Positions 26,301 to 35,900 of a stretch of 64,000 nt of DNA are shown one piece after another. The notes under the pieces were generated by a model. It was not told the DNA's origin and searched no databases. It was given only the letters and a program-made list of their open reading frames with translations. Origin of the DNA: Nocardia cyriacigeorgica. GTDB lineage: Bacteria; Actinomycetota; Actinomycetes; Mycobacteriales; Mycobacteriaceae. The position numbers and the translations under genes were made by a program. Location: positions 1-64,000 of the forward strand of contig NZ_JARWNX010000062.1 of the NCBI RefSeq assembly GCF_029868385.1, in the 5' to 3' direction. How positions within the stretch are numbered: position 1 is the first letter of the stretch; each line of letters opens with the position of its first letter.

Positions 26301-29300
26301 GCGTCCCGGCGCGATGGAACCGAATCGCATCCCCGCGATCCGCATCACCAGGTTGTGTTCGGCGTCGAGCAGATCGATATCGGCGGTCGGCTCACCATCG
26401 GTGTCCAGCCGGGCGATCACGATCACCTCGTCCGGGATCTTCGCGAACGCGCGCACACCGTCGACCCCGACCGGAACCATCGCACCGTCCTGGGAGTTCG
26501 CCGTCCCCGCCAGCAGCGCGGCGACGCTCTGCAAGGCGGCGTCGACCACGCAGGGGTGCGCGAGATGGCCGGAATCGCGGGCGATACTGCCGTCGAGGGT
26601 CGCCAGCACGGTGGAATCGGCGATCCGCACCGAGGTGGCGCGCTGGAATGCCGGACCGTAGGCGAGACCGCGTTCGGCGAGACCGGCGTAGAAGGCGGCC
26701 GGGTCGAGGTCGAGCATGTCCGCGGCGTCGGGCAGCTCCACCTTCGACGGTTCGAACGTGCCGGTGACCAGCCGACCGAGCGCGTTGATGGTCCAGGTCG
26801 TCTCGGCGGCGCCGCGCGAGCGGATGGTGAACCGCTGGGTCGACTCCTCGACCGCGAATTCGACCACCGGCGCCGCACCGTCGGCGATGATCAGCGGCGC
26901 GACGAATCGCACGTCCTCGACCGCGACGCTCGCCGCCTCGGACCGCACAGCGGCGGCGCTCAGGGCGGCATCCAGATAGGCCGCGCCGGGCAGGATGCGC
27001 GCGCCACCGACGATGTGATCGTCCAGCCACGGCATCGCCGCGAGGCTCAATTGCACGGTCCACGAGGACGCGTCGAGCAGATCGGGGTCACCGAGCATCG
27101 GATAGGCGCCGGGCGTGCCGTACTTGTGCTGGGTGAGCCCCGGCAGCTCGTTGTGCAGCACTGTCCGCTGCCACGGATAGCGCGGCAGGTCGATATGCGG
27201 GGTCACCGGGTGTCCGGCGAACAGGGCATCGATATCGAGCACGCCCGCGGTGTAGAGGCCGCCGATGGTCTGGCGGATGCTCGCGGAATCGGGCTGTTTG
27301 CGGTTCAGCGTCGCGACGCTGGTGCCGGTCTCGCCCGCACCGATCAGGATCTCGCGGATATTGGCACCGAGCACCGGATGCGGGCCGACCTCGAGGAACA
27401 CCCGGCTGCCCGCGCCGACCAGCGCGGTGATCGCGTCGGCGAACCGCACCGGCTGACGGACATTCGCGCACCAGTACTCGGCGTTCCAGTCGCCGCCGGT
27501 GACCGGTTCGCCGGTCACCGTGGAGTACAGCGCAAGCACCGGATCCGACAGCCGCAGATCCGCGAGCACCGTCCGCAGCTCGTCGAGGATCGGCTCCATC
27601 AGATAGCTGTGGTAGGGCACTTCCACGTGTAGTCGCTTGGCGAAAGTGCCGTCGGCGGTGAGCTGTTCGGCGATCTCGTCGAGCCGCGCCACGTCACCGG
27701 CGAGAGTGACGGCATTCGGGCTGTTGACCGCTGCGATATCGACGCGGTCGTCGCCGTCGATCAGCGCGCCCGCCGCCGCGGGCGACAACCCGACGGCCAG
27801 CATCCCACCGGTTCCCGCCGTGGTGGCCTGCAAACGCGCGCGGTGATAGCTCACCAGCAGCGCGTCCCGCAACGACAGCATGCCCGTGACATAGGCCGCC
27901 GACACTTCGCCGACACTGTGCCCGACCACCGCGGCCGGACGCACACCGAGTTCGGTCAGCAACGCGAACAGCGATACCTGCACCAGGAAGTTGGCGGGCT
28001 GTGCCACCGCGGTACTGGTGACCTTCGATTCCTCCTCCGGGCGCAGCAGTTCCTCGATGATGGACCAGCCGGAGATCTCCTGGAACACCGCGTCGATCCG
28101 CGCCGCCTCATCGGCGAAGACGCCATCGGACTGCAACAGTTCCCGGCCCATCGCCCACCATTGCGGGCCCATCCCGGTGAACACGAAGACCGGTTCGGCG
28201 GCTTTGCGCGCCACCATCTTCGTCGCGCCACGGCCCTCGCCCCCGGCGAAGTCGATCAGCGCACGCACGAGTTCGGTGTCGTCGCCGAAGGTCAGCGCCG
28301 TGCGGAAGGGGTGGTGTTGGCGTCGTGTCCACGCCGCTTCGGCCAGATGGGCGGGATCGGCGCCGTCGGCGATGCGCTCGGCGAAACCCCTGGCCAGATC
28401 GCGGGCGGCCTGTTCACTGCGCGCCGAGAGCGGCAGCACACCGAAGTGCTTCGGCGTCGGCCGGTCCGCGGTTTCGGCCGGGCGGTACTCCTGCATGATG
28501 ACGTGCGCGTTGGTGCCGCCGTAGCCGAAACCGTTGACCGCCACCGTCATCCGCTCGACCTCTGGGCCCACCGGCTGCGCCTCGAGCTGGATCTTTATCC
28601 CCAGCTCGTCGAACGGTATATCCGGGTTGGGCTGTTCGAGCCAGCCCTGTGGTGCGATGGTGCGGTGCGCGATGGCCAGTGCGGATTTGATGATGCTCGC
28701 AACACCCGACGCCGCTTCGGTATGCCCGAGCTGCGCTTTCACCGATCCCACCCCCAGCGGCTCGCTGCGGCCCTCGACCTTGCCGTAGGCCCGGCCGATG
28801 GCCTGCAACTCCAGCGGATCGCCGACCGGTGTGCCGGTGCCGTGCGCCTCGACATAGGTGATCTCGTGCGGCGCCAGCCCCGCGCGGCGCGTGACCTTCT
28901 TGGCCAGCGCCTCCTGGAGATCGGCATTCGGGACGGTAATGGCGGTCGTGCGACCGTCCTGATTGGCGCCGGTAGCCTTGATGACGGCGTAGATGCGGTC
29001 GCCGTCGCGAACGGCGGCGTCCAGCTTCTTCAACACCACCATGCCCGAACCCTCACCGCGGCCGTAACCGTCGGCGGCGGCGTCGAAGGGTTTGCTGCGG
29101 CCGTCGGCGGCCAGGAAGCCGCCCTTGCACATGGAGACGAACGGTTCCGGCTGCAACAGCATGGTGACGCCACCGGCCATCGCGACCTCGCAGTCACCAC
29201 TGTCGAGGGCCTGGCAGGCCAGATGCACGGCGATCAACGATGAGGAGCACGCGGTGTCGACCGTGACCGCCGGGCCGACCATATTGAGGGCGTAGGCGAT

Positions 29301-29771
29301 GCGGTTGGACAGCATCGTGTAGGAGGCGCCGACCGCGGTGTGCATATCGACGAACGGCAGCGCCTCCCCCGCCATCGACACCGCGAGCCGATCCATGGTG
29401 AACGCACCGATGTAGACGCCGATCGGCGCACCCGCGATCTTGCCGGCGATCCCCGAGTCGTCGAGGGCCTCCCATGCGATCTCCAGGATGAGCCGCTGCT
29501 GCGGGTCCATCGCGGCCGCCTCGCGCGGTGAGATGCCGAAGAAATCGGGATCGAACTGCCAGGGATCGCCGGTCATGAAGGCGGCGCGCTTGGTGTACAT
29601 GCGGCCGGGAGTGCGCCGATCCGCGTCGTAGTAGCGGCGATAATCCCAGCGTTCGGCGGGAATGTCGACCACACCGTCGCGTTTGTCGACGATGAAGTCC
29701 CAAAAGGATTCCGGCGAATCGATGCCACCGGCATAACGGCAACCGATTCCGACAATAGCGATATCAGACAC
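23394..29771 (-). CDS. Highly reducing type I polyketide synthase, no release domain
   Basis: This 2125-residue protein has one full reducing module. KS (1-425) has C175 in DTACSSS, H310 in EAHGTGT and H350 in GHTEAASG. AT (527-830) has S619 in GHSVG and the substrate segment VPYHS. DH (about 885-1170) has H919 in HIVGGARILP and D1077 in DAALQS. A probable structural region follows, then ER (about 1430-1745, HGAAGGVGAATVQIA) and KR (about 1765-1950, GGFGAFG and YAYTAAN). ACP has the carrier Ser at 2062 (LGLDSL). No thioesterase, methyltransferase or reductase end domain is present. The start is GTG 29771 with GAGGAG six bases upstream. It probably works iteratively and hands its chain to the oxoamine synthase. 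Confidence 0.92.
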   Translation of the reverse strand: MSDIAIVGIGCRYAGGIDSPESFWDFIVDKRDGVVDIPAERWDYRRYYDADRRTPGRMYTKRAAFMTGDPWQFDPDFFGISPREAAAMDPQQRLILEIAWEALDDSGIAGKIAGAPIGVYIGAFTMDRLAVSMAGEALPFVDMHTAVGASYTMLSNRIAYALNMVGPAVTVDTACSSSLIAVHLACQALDSGDCEVAMAGGVTMLLQPEPFVSMCKGGFLAADGRSKPFDAAADGYGRGEGSGMVVLKKLDAAVRDGDRIYAVIKATGANQDGRTTAITVPNADLQEALAKKVTRRAGLAPHEITYVEAHGTGTPVGDPLELQAIGRAYGKVEGRSEPLGVGSVKAQLGHTEAASGVASIIKSALAIAHRTIAPQGWLEQPNPDIPFDELGIKIQLEAQPVGPEVERMTVAVNGFGYGGTNAHVIMQEYRPAETADRPTPKHFGVLPLSARSEQAARDLARGFAERIADGADPAHLAEAAWTRRQHHPFRTALTFGDDTELVRALIDFAGGEGRGATKMVARKAAEPVFVFTGMGPQWWAMGRELLQSDGVFADEAARIDAVFQEISGWSIIEELLRPEEESKVTSTAVAQPANFLVQVSLFALLTELGVRPAAVVGHSVGEVSAAYVTGMLSLRDALLVSYHRARLQATTAGTGGMLAVGLSPAAAGALIDGDDRVDIAAVNSPNAVTLAGDVARLDEIAEQLTADGTFAKRLHVEVPYHSYLMEPILDELRTVLADLRLSDPVLALYSTVTGEPVTGGDWNAEYWCANVRQPVRFADAITALVGAGSRVFLEVGPHPVLGANIREILIGAGETGTSVATLNRKQPDSASIRQTIGGLYTAGVLDIDALFAGHPVTPHIDLPRYPWQRTVLHNELPGLTQHKYGTPGAYPMLGDPDLLDASSWTVQLSLAAMPWLDDHIVGGARILPGAAYLDAALSAAAVRSEAASVAVEDVRFVAPLIIADGAAPVVEFAVEESTQRFTIRSRGAAETTWTINALGRLVTGTFEPSKVELPDAADMLDLDPAAFYAGLAERGLAYGPAFQRATSVRIADSTVLATLDGSIARDSGHLAHPCVVDAALQSVAALLAGTANSQDGAMVPVGVDGVRAFAKIPDEVIVIARLDTDGEPTADIDLLDAEHNLVMRIAGMRFGSIAPGRGAVQRMTDFFYEDRWELRDPVDRSGLPDPETAFTLVVELGSQVGSRAKQVAGTAHRSEIVTVGDPARADLETALLERVRAAAAVDGVDRVHVVVVAGAQYPDMDNLWTLRRLAVTLEGFLEDWLEQRAAEVSIIGDGSIHATLITEHAFAHPDDEVAPNPSHAALAGARRVLLNEQPRLRWRLIDVDAEIADADLAAELAIGGAFTYDHSDEVFLRNGLRWVTVVEASLPNRLEALDEAVPLTDPEANFTLELPKSRVLSRLGWRRCDRRAPGPTEVEIRVRAVGLNYKDPLKVIGVLTERELAGTFFGTTPGMEGIGTVVRAGTQVEHVAVGDQVSLGSKGMISRFHTTDADLVRKLAPDVDPAHCTNATAFATAEHSLLELARVRPGETVLVHGAAGGVGAATVQIAKAHGAQVIGTASTDERRAYVLAQGADHVLNSRSLNFVDDVLGLTDGRGADVVISSAPGEILRHNFKAVAEFGRIVEVGKADIYTGGMLDLRHFDKNVSYHSMDLDRMLALRRHATVELVQRSYTTIAAGTYRPLPYESYGTAEVAKAFEEVARSSKIGRVALNLEDEAPLVRPQIPEVTVDPDGQYLITGGFGAFGLAMGRWLVGKGATRLTLLGRDGATSEAAKQQLAIWQDKGVEITTERVDVTDPEAIAAVVARAHTTAHPLRGVLHTAGVVDDKRISVMDRDSLASVFRPKVEGVRALLHGLTSAGAELDLFVLFSSGSAIFGGVGQYAYTAANLALQAVADVVVRKGGKTLAVGWGHMSGGGMAAADENLARYLRNTGFDSIDMDESTEYLEEALKLGLHHYGAIFPIDWGKVDATAPFFGMTGRLQAQIAAAAKDDSAAAQLAAALRDLDEGKRNEVVAHMLAEQLASVMGVSAESIDLTVPVPELGLDSLMAVEFGALITKSLGVDMASLQMGRTFTLEQAGAKVAAFLVEGSGTRSAAVTALEPAAEEVAA

Positions 29772-29877
29772 GAAGACTCCTCACCCACAACAAAATCAAC
29801 CCCCGAACGAACACCCCCTCATACGGTCGGCGAAACCCGTCGCCCCGCTATGTTTTGCACACGCTCGCGCGCCAACG

Positions 29878-30507
29878 TCATACCGTCGCGCTCGCGGCCT
29901 CTCGCATCATCACTGTCATTTCCGGGCCACCGCGGCCGACCGTCGTCGCACCGACTCGGCGACCACCGAGCGCCTCGTAGAAACCGATATTGTCGTCTTT
30001 ACAGATTCCGTACAGCGGTACGCCTTGCCGATCGGATCGATCGCGCAGCGACACCATCAGCGCCTTGCCGACACCCATGCGCTGCGCGGCGGGTTCACAC
30101 CCGAGGTAGACGACGAAATTGTGTGGCTGTGGCGGCGCTACCCGGGCCAGCGCGTCATCCACCGCCATACCGCGCGGCGTGGCAGATCCCATGGCCCACA
30201 AGAACTGTAGGCCCGATACCGCCTCGCGCCACAGATTCTTCCGGTACCCGGCCGGGTACCAGAGGATGGCGCCGACGATGGCACCGTCACGCACCGCGAT
30301 TTCCGCGCCGCCCGCGGGTATGAAGCGATATTTCAACATCACCCTGAGCATGCGCGGCGCATTCCGTCGTCGCACCGCTTCCGCGGGGAAGACGAACTCC
30401 TCGATCGGATCATCGTGCTCGAATGCCTCGGCGACGACACGGGTGATCTCATCGATATCACCCATGCTCGCCGGTCGAAGGACGATCCCGGCGGACTGAA
30501 CCAACAC
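29878..30507 (-). CDS. GNAT-family acetyltransferase
   Basis: This 209-residue protein has GNAT features: IVLRPASMGDIDEITRVVAEAF at the start, AIVGAILWYPAGY in the middle, and the acetyl-CoA site NFVVYLGCEPAAQRMGVGKALM (Q/RxxGxG/A), followed by LYGICKDDNIGFYEALGGRRVG. It lies 106 bases upstream of the PKS on the same strand. If the PKS/oxoamine synthase pair makes an amine, this could N-acetylate it; self-resistance or a separate role is also possible. The start codon is GTG 30507 or TTG 30504; AAGGGA lies just upstream. Confidence 0.82.
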   Translation of the reverse strand: MLVQSAGIVLRPASMGDIDEITRVVAEAFEHDDPIEEFVFPAEAVRRRNAPRMLRVMLKYRFIPAGGAEIAVRDGAIVGAILWYPAGYRKNLWREAVSGLQFLWAMGSATPRGMAVDDALARVAPPQPHNFVVYLGCEPAAQRMGVGKALMVSLRDRSDRQGVPLYGICKDDNIGFYEALGGRRVGATTVGRGGPEMTVMMREAASATV

Positions 30508-30915
30508 TGTCCCTTAATAATTCGCACCGTACCCGACCACACTGACGGACGTTACTCATCAGTACGTTACCCGACTCGCCCGCCCGTCACTCCTCCGGAT
30601 GCTGTGGCGAAAAACAGTTCCACAGAGAGTTGATTCAGTAGATCGCATAGCCTAGGGTGCCGAAAACTTCGCGGTACGAATAGTTTTCGATTTGTCCGTT
30701 TTCGCGGTGTCCGATACCGACGGTCACACTCCCCAACTCCGGCGATGCCCTTCCCCTTCCCCCTCCTCGGCAAATTTTTTGCGCGATCGGCTTCGCTGCA
30801 TAGCCTTTAGGAGTTATATAGTTAAATGCGCATATAAACGTACCGACACCTTTATAGGTGGGCCGGTGGATCGACAAGTTGTGCTGTCACGAGCCGAAGG
30901 CCCGCCGGTGTGCGT
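30508..30915. other. AT-richer intergenic region
   Basis: The interval between the membrane protein gene and the GNAT gene has no convincing gene. Its middle (about 30640-30850) is clearly AT-richer than anything else in the window, with a pyrimidine tract (about 30750-30765) next to a run of T and a TATA-rich patch near 30815. A 7-base direct repeat ACGTTAC (30549-30555 and 30564-30570) lies upstream of the GNAT gene. It may hold the promoter of the GNAT gene or be a transferred scrap. Confidence 0.45.
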
Positions 30916-32760
30916 TCAGTTGTCGTACGACGCCACACCCACCGGCCCAGAACCGACGCACATATCGAGACCCTGGGTTTCGGTGGCGATCCTGAGGGCG
31001 GATCCGCTCCCGACGACTCGCACGAACACGGTGTGCAGTCCTTTCCGCACCGGGACCGTGACCGCGTCGCCGTGTTCGAAGGCGAGGGTGATCCGTCCGT
31101 CGCGCCCGGCCAGATAGTTCAGCTGTACCGTCCATTCGTGCGCGAGCATGGGGCCGTCGAGCAGCAGCCGCACCGGGTGCTCGCCCTGCACTCGATAGCC
31201 GCATCCCGGCTGCGGTCCGGGACGGATACTGCGGTTCCACCAGACCTGCGCGTCGACGATATCGCCGGTGTCGGTGATCATCCGCAGCCGCGGCGTGGAG
31301 TCCGCAAAAGCGCCTTGGCCCGCGATCGGTGACAGCACCCGGCTCGCCAGGTTCTGCGGATAGGCGGTGGGATTCAGTACGGTCCAGGGCACCTCCTGTT
31401 CGAGCAACGGCGCGTCGAGTGTGCCGAGTTCGGCAGCGGCGGTGGTGAGATAGCGCTCGGTGGCGCCGGTAGACCAGGAACGCACATAGGTGACCGTCGA
31501 CCACAGGCTGCTGGCCGTGAAGGTGGCCGCCACCGCCACGACCACGGCCGCCCGCGGGCGCGGTAGCCGCTCCCGCTCCCTCGGCTTCGCGCACAGCAAC
31601 AGTGCGAACGCCGCGGTGAGCACGACCCCCATATCGGCGAGGTAGCGCAGCGATTGCATGAGTTCGTCGACGGTGTTCGGACCGCCACGCGCGAGCGCCA
31701 CCGGCACGAGGGCCACCGCGAGGTACAGCGCCACACTCACCCACACCGCGGCCGCGCGCGGCGTGGTCCGGATCGTCCACACCACGATCACCGCGAGCAC
31801 GATCCATGACAGCGCGGCCGCCGCCGACGGCGGTGTCGCCCACGGCGCCGCGGGTAGCCAGCGCTCCCAGGCCCACGGCCCGCCCAGCAGGGTCGGCACC
31901 ACCCCGAGCGAGGTCGCACCGTGGAGCAAACCGGGCAGATCGCCTCGTTCACTGTGCGCGGGCGCGATATCGACCACCGCAAGATAGGCGACCGACCAGC
32001 AGCCGAGCGCCAACGCGGAACCGATCCACAGCGCGGCGGCGCGGCGCGCCACTTCCCGTACCGCGCCCCGCTCCCCCACCACATAGCGCGCCATTGCGGC
32101 GACGGCGAACGCGACGAACGGCACAACCACGGATTTCTCGAAGAACAACAGGCCGAGCACCAGCACCGCCACCCCGGTGACCGCGTACCGACGCCGCCCG
32201 GTGCGCACGAGCAGCACCGCGTCGGCGATCACCCAGGCGAGGGCGAACTGTAACGGGAGCGCGTTGAGCGCGGCCGACCACCAGGAGAACGCGGGCAATG
32301 TCAACGGGCACAGCAGGTAGAAGAGCAAGGGCGCCAGCAGTATCCGGCGCGGACCGAGCAACACCACCAGCATGCGCACCACCGCGATGGATGCCGCCGC
32401 CTGCCAGACGAGCATGGTGAGCACCGGTCCGGCCCATGCCAGCGGTGCGATCGCCGTGACCAGCCATGCGGTGGCGAACGCGGCGGGCATGAAATGGCCG
32501 TCGTGGTCGTACAGCAGCAGCTTCGGCGACCACAGCGGTTCGCTACCGGCGCGCCCGATCAGGATCAGATCGTCCCAATAGAAGTAGCCCGAACCCGCCA
32601 CCCAGCCGCGCAACACCAGTTGCGCCGTGATGAGCAGCGCGGCTGCCATCAGTACCTGCCGCGGTCGGAGCAGCCGAGGCAAGGTCCACCGCGATCGGAA
32701 TACGCGCGCCTGCGCCGCCCGCTCGGCGGGCTCGAGTAGTGCGGCCGGGGCGTTGTCCAT
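30916..32760 (-). CDS. GT-C-like integral membrane protein
   Basis: This 614-residue protein has about 11-13 membrane helices (from residue 35 to about 430) followed by an extracytoplasmic domain of about 180 residues, predicted beta-rich. The first loop carries FYWDDLILIG, an acidic pair where GT-C glycosyltransferases place their catalytic Asp. The architecture fits a polyprenyl-phosphate-sugar-using transferase or an uncharacterised envelope membrane protein; the sugar is unknown. The start ATG 32760 follows TAGCCT by 8 bases and has only a weak GGGG upstream. It stands alone. Confidence 0.65.
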   Translation of the reverse strand: MDNAPAALLEPAERAAQARVFRSRWTLPRLLRPRQVLMAAALLITAQLVLRGWVAGSGYFYWDDLILIGRAGSEPLWSPKLLLYDHDGHFMPAAFATAWLVTAIAPLAWAGPVLTMLVWQAAASIAVVRMLVVLLGPRRILLAPLLFYLLCPLTLPAFSWWSAALNALPLQFALAWVIADAVLLVRTGRRRYAVTGVAVLVLGLLFFEKSVVVPFVAFAVAAMARYVVGERGAVREVARRAAALWIGSALALGCWSVAYLAVVDIAPAHSERGDLPGLLHGATSLGVVPTLLGGPWAWERWLPAAPWATPPSAAAALSWIVLAVIVVWTIRTTPRAAAVWVSVALYLAVALVPVALARGGPNTVDELMQSLRYLADMGVVLTAAFALLLCAKPRERERLPRPRAAVVVAVAATFTASSLWSTVTYVRSWSTGATERYLTTAAAELGTLDAPLLEQEVPWTVLNPTAYPQNLASRVLSPIAGQGAFADSTPRLRMITDTGDIVDAQVWWNRSIRPGPQPGCGYRVQGEHPVRLLLDGPMLAHEWTVQLNYLAGRDGRITLAFEHGDAVTVPVRKGLHTVFVRVVGSGSALRIATETQGLDMCVGSGPVGVASYDN

Positions 32761-33243
32761 GGCACCCCAGGCTAGCCGCGCCACATGACGAGCCGCCGTA
32801 TGCAATAGTGCGATCGCAATTCACCGATTGCCCAGCGGGGCCGCGCACCGGCAACGATAATCTGGCTGTGGGACAGACTCTCCGAGACTTCGATCCACAC
32901 CCCTGCACGGTGACGCGCGGCGCCCGGCCATGTTCGGGCGGCCGTCCCCCTCGTCGCGCGCCCGCACCGGTTCGCTCGGAGAGTCGCTGCACCCGGCCTT
33001 CGATCGGCTACGCCGCGGCATCTCGCCGCGGGCCGAGGTCCCACTCCCCTGAGATCAACCGACATTGATCGGCCGCCAGGACCGGCGTACGCCCCACCAG
33101 ACGATCCACGCCGCCGACGGCCACCGCGAAGTGAAAGGCACACCGTGAATTCATGGTCGACAGCACTCCCTTGCGCACCGGTCGCACTGCCACGCGGCCG
33201 AACCGGCCCGAGCGCGGGAGGACGCTAGGCGCAGGGGCGAGCG
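32761..33243. other. Intergenic region without a convincing gene
   Basis: This divergent gap lies between the GT-C-like gene and the DUF4254 gene. Short frames exist on both strands but are Arg/Pro-rich, which is typical of non-coding frames at this GC content. TAGCCT at 32774-32769 (minus) is a plausible -10 of the GT-C-like gene. No repeat stood out. Confidence 0.45.
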
Positions 33244-33756
33244 ATGGAACCGATCTCCGGCGCGACCGACAACACCACCGGCTGGGCAGACGCCACCGAT
33301 CCGGCACGGCTACCCACCGCACAAGACCTCATCGACGCCCTGCATCGCGGCGATACCGGCGGCGGCGCGTCGACCGACCGCCATCCGGTCACCCGGTGCG
33401 CGCGATATCTGGCCACCCTGCACCCCTACACGGCGGCGGAGGACGTCACTGACACTGCGGCGCAACGTGATTCGCTGATCCACGCGATCGACGTGTGGAC
33501 CCAGAACCATGTGCCGCAACACCGCCGTGGCACGGTGCTGCACACCGAAACGCTCGGCACCGTGGTCGATCGGATCGTGGCCGCCTATATGCGCGTCCAG
33601 CATCTCAAGGCGTCCGGCGCACCGCACCGTCCCGGCGTGACCGATGCCGAACATCGGCTCGCGCAGCTGGTGGAGAGCTATACCGGGCTGGTGCAGGAAG
33701 TGTCGGCCGGAGTCCGACGTCTACCCACCCATGCCGGGCGCGTCGACGGCCCCTGA
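33244..33756 (+). CDS. DUF4254 family protein
   Basis: This 170-residue protein matches the DUF4254 pattern common in Nocardia: HPVTRCARYLATLH near residue 50, DSLIHAIDVWTQNHVPQH near 80, then LHTETLGTVVDRI near 100 and LVESYTGLVQEVSAGVRRLP near the end. The function of the family is unknown; the protein is probably an all-helical cytoplasmic one. The N-terminal 35 residues are variable. AGGGGCGAG lies just upstream of the ATG. It converges with a coiled-coil protein gene. Confidence 0.8.
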   Translation: MEPISGATDNTTGWADATDPARLPTAQDLIDALHRGDTGGGASTDRHPVTRCARYLATLHPYTAAEDVTDTAAQRDSLIHAIDVWTQNHVPQHRRGTVLHTETLGTVVDRIVAAYMRVQHLKASGAPHRPGVTDAEHRLAQLVESYTGLVQEVSAGVRRLPTHAGRVDGP

Positions 33757-33795
33757 TCGCCGCGAACACCGACCACGAGCGATAGCGGCTGGCCT

Positions 33796-33840
33796 CGGTC
33801 GATCCTGCGGCGCGCCGCGGTCGATCCTGCGGGCGCGCCG
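33796..33840. repeat. Tandem 22/23-bp direct repeat
   Basis: Two adjacent copies of CGGTCGATCCTGCGG-CGCGCCG differ only by one extra G in the second. The repeat lies in the convergent gap after DUF4254 and is probably replication slippage. Each copy holds a GC-rich palindromic part that may help termination. Confidence 0.6.
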
Positions 33841-33992
33841 CGGCCCATCGCAGTTCGGCCTCGACACCTGGGTGCCCGGCCATCCATCGGCAGCGGCGGA
33901 TCGGACTCTCGGTCGCCCGAGAAGTCCTGCATCGCTGGCTATCCGATTGCAGGTCACCGGTGCTCGACGTCCCATCTCATCGCTCGGTGACC

Positions 33993-35042
<1,050 letters not shown>

Positions 35043-35069
35043 ACCCGTCGAGGGTAGCGAGCGGGTGGG

Positions 35070-35654
35070 CTATCCGGGCTCGGTCGCGGCGGTGTCGCGC
35101 GACGGCTGGAGCAGAATGGCCGAGGCCTTGGCCATCACCTCGTCGCGGGTGCGGCCCTCGTGTTCGGCCGCGATCACGTATGTGCCGACCGCCAGGCAGA
35201 ACGCCATCAGACTGCGTGCCTCCACCTCATCCGGATCGGCACAGAAGGTACCGAGCAGTTCTCGCAGATAACCGATGCGGTAGTTGTCCACGCGCCGCAG
35301 CCGTTCGGCCACCTCGTCATCGCGGCGGGCCCAATCGCGCACGGCCAGATCGATGGGCCGCAGCCGGTCGTCGGAAAAGGTGAGCACTCCCGCCCGCTTG
35401 GCCTTGGCACGTGCGTCGCCGCCCTCGCGTTCGACGCGCTCACGGACATCGACGGTGGCCTCGTGCTCCCAGGTGTCGAGCATTTCCCGCAGTAGGGCGT
35501 TGCGATCGGCGAAATGCCCGTAGAAGCCGCCCTTGGTGACGCCGAGGGACTGGGCGAGGGCTTCGACGCGGACAGCGTCGGGCCCGCCCGCCGCGAGTGC
35601 GCGCAGGCCCTGCTCGATCCAACTGGTCTTCGGAGTGCGGGTGACGGCGACCAT
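35070..35654 (-). CDS. TetR-family regulator
   Basis: This 194-residue protein has a TetR DNA-binding domain near residues 10-55: SWIEQGLRALAAGGPDAVRVEALAQSLGVTKGGFYGHF. The ligand domain follows with RDWARRDDEVAERLRRVDNYRIGYLRELL and RSLMAFCLAVGTY. The start is ATG 35654, since that gives the usual TetR N-terminus; the open frame extends far upstream without support. A perfect 18-bp palindrome lies 55-72 bases upstream, the expected autoregulatory site. It appears to be followed by the coiled-coil gene. Confidence 0.88.
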   Translation of the reverse strand: MVAVTRTPKTSWIEQGLRALAAGGPDAVRVEALAQSLGVTKGGFYGHFADRNALLREMLDTWEHEATVDVRERVEREGGDARAKAKRAGVLTFSDDRLRPIDLAVRDWARRDDEVAERLRRVDNYRIGYLRELLGTFCADPDEVEARSLMAFCLAVGTYVIAAEHEGRTRDEVMAKASAILLQPSRDTAATEPG

Positions 35655-35676
35655 ATCTTCAGTATCGCCGACGCTG

Positions 35677-35704
35677 TTGACAGCGCTGACAGGAGCGCTA
35701 CGAT
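35677..35704 (+). promoter_or_regulatory. Strong plus-strand promoter facing away from the TetR gene
   Basis: TTGACA (35677-35682) and TACGAT (35699-35704) are 16 bases apart, close to consensus. Transcription would start within or next to the palindrome at 35709-35726 and run towards the nucleotidyltransferase gene at 35901. Confidence 0.55.
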
Positions 35705-35708
35705 CATT

Positions 35709-35726
35709 AGATACGGTACCGTATCT
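35709..35726. promoter_or_regulatory. TetR operator, perfect 18-bp palindrome
   Basis: AGATACGGTACCGTATCT is perfectly self-complementary. It lies between the divergent TetR and nucleotidyltransferase genes, just downstream of the plus-strand promoter. This is the classic place for a TetR repressor. Confidence 0.8.
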
Positions 35727-35900
35727 TTGAGAAGTTCTGCATATCAGCCACCGCCGCCCGTCCTGGCCCGAATGCGGCAACCCGTCGGGCAGTCCGCCGT
35801 AGACAGGAACGGGCGAACGCGGTCCGCAGCCCGCCGCGCGCTGTACACAGGGCCGAAAAACCCATTGGGAGAACCTCATCCGCTCTGGTAGATGTGATCG

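Noticed and set aside
18804..30507. Mycolic-acid condensing PKS (Pks13-like)
   Set aside because: The PKS has DH, ER and KR, one ACP and no thioesterase, and it is followed by an oxoamine synthase. This does not fit Pks13.
33796..33840. Start of a CRISPR-like array
   Set aside because: Only two head-to-tail copies with no spacer; a slippage duplication fits better.
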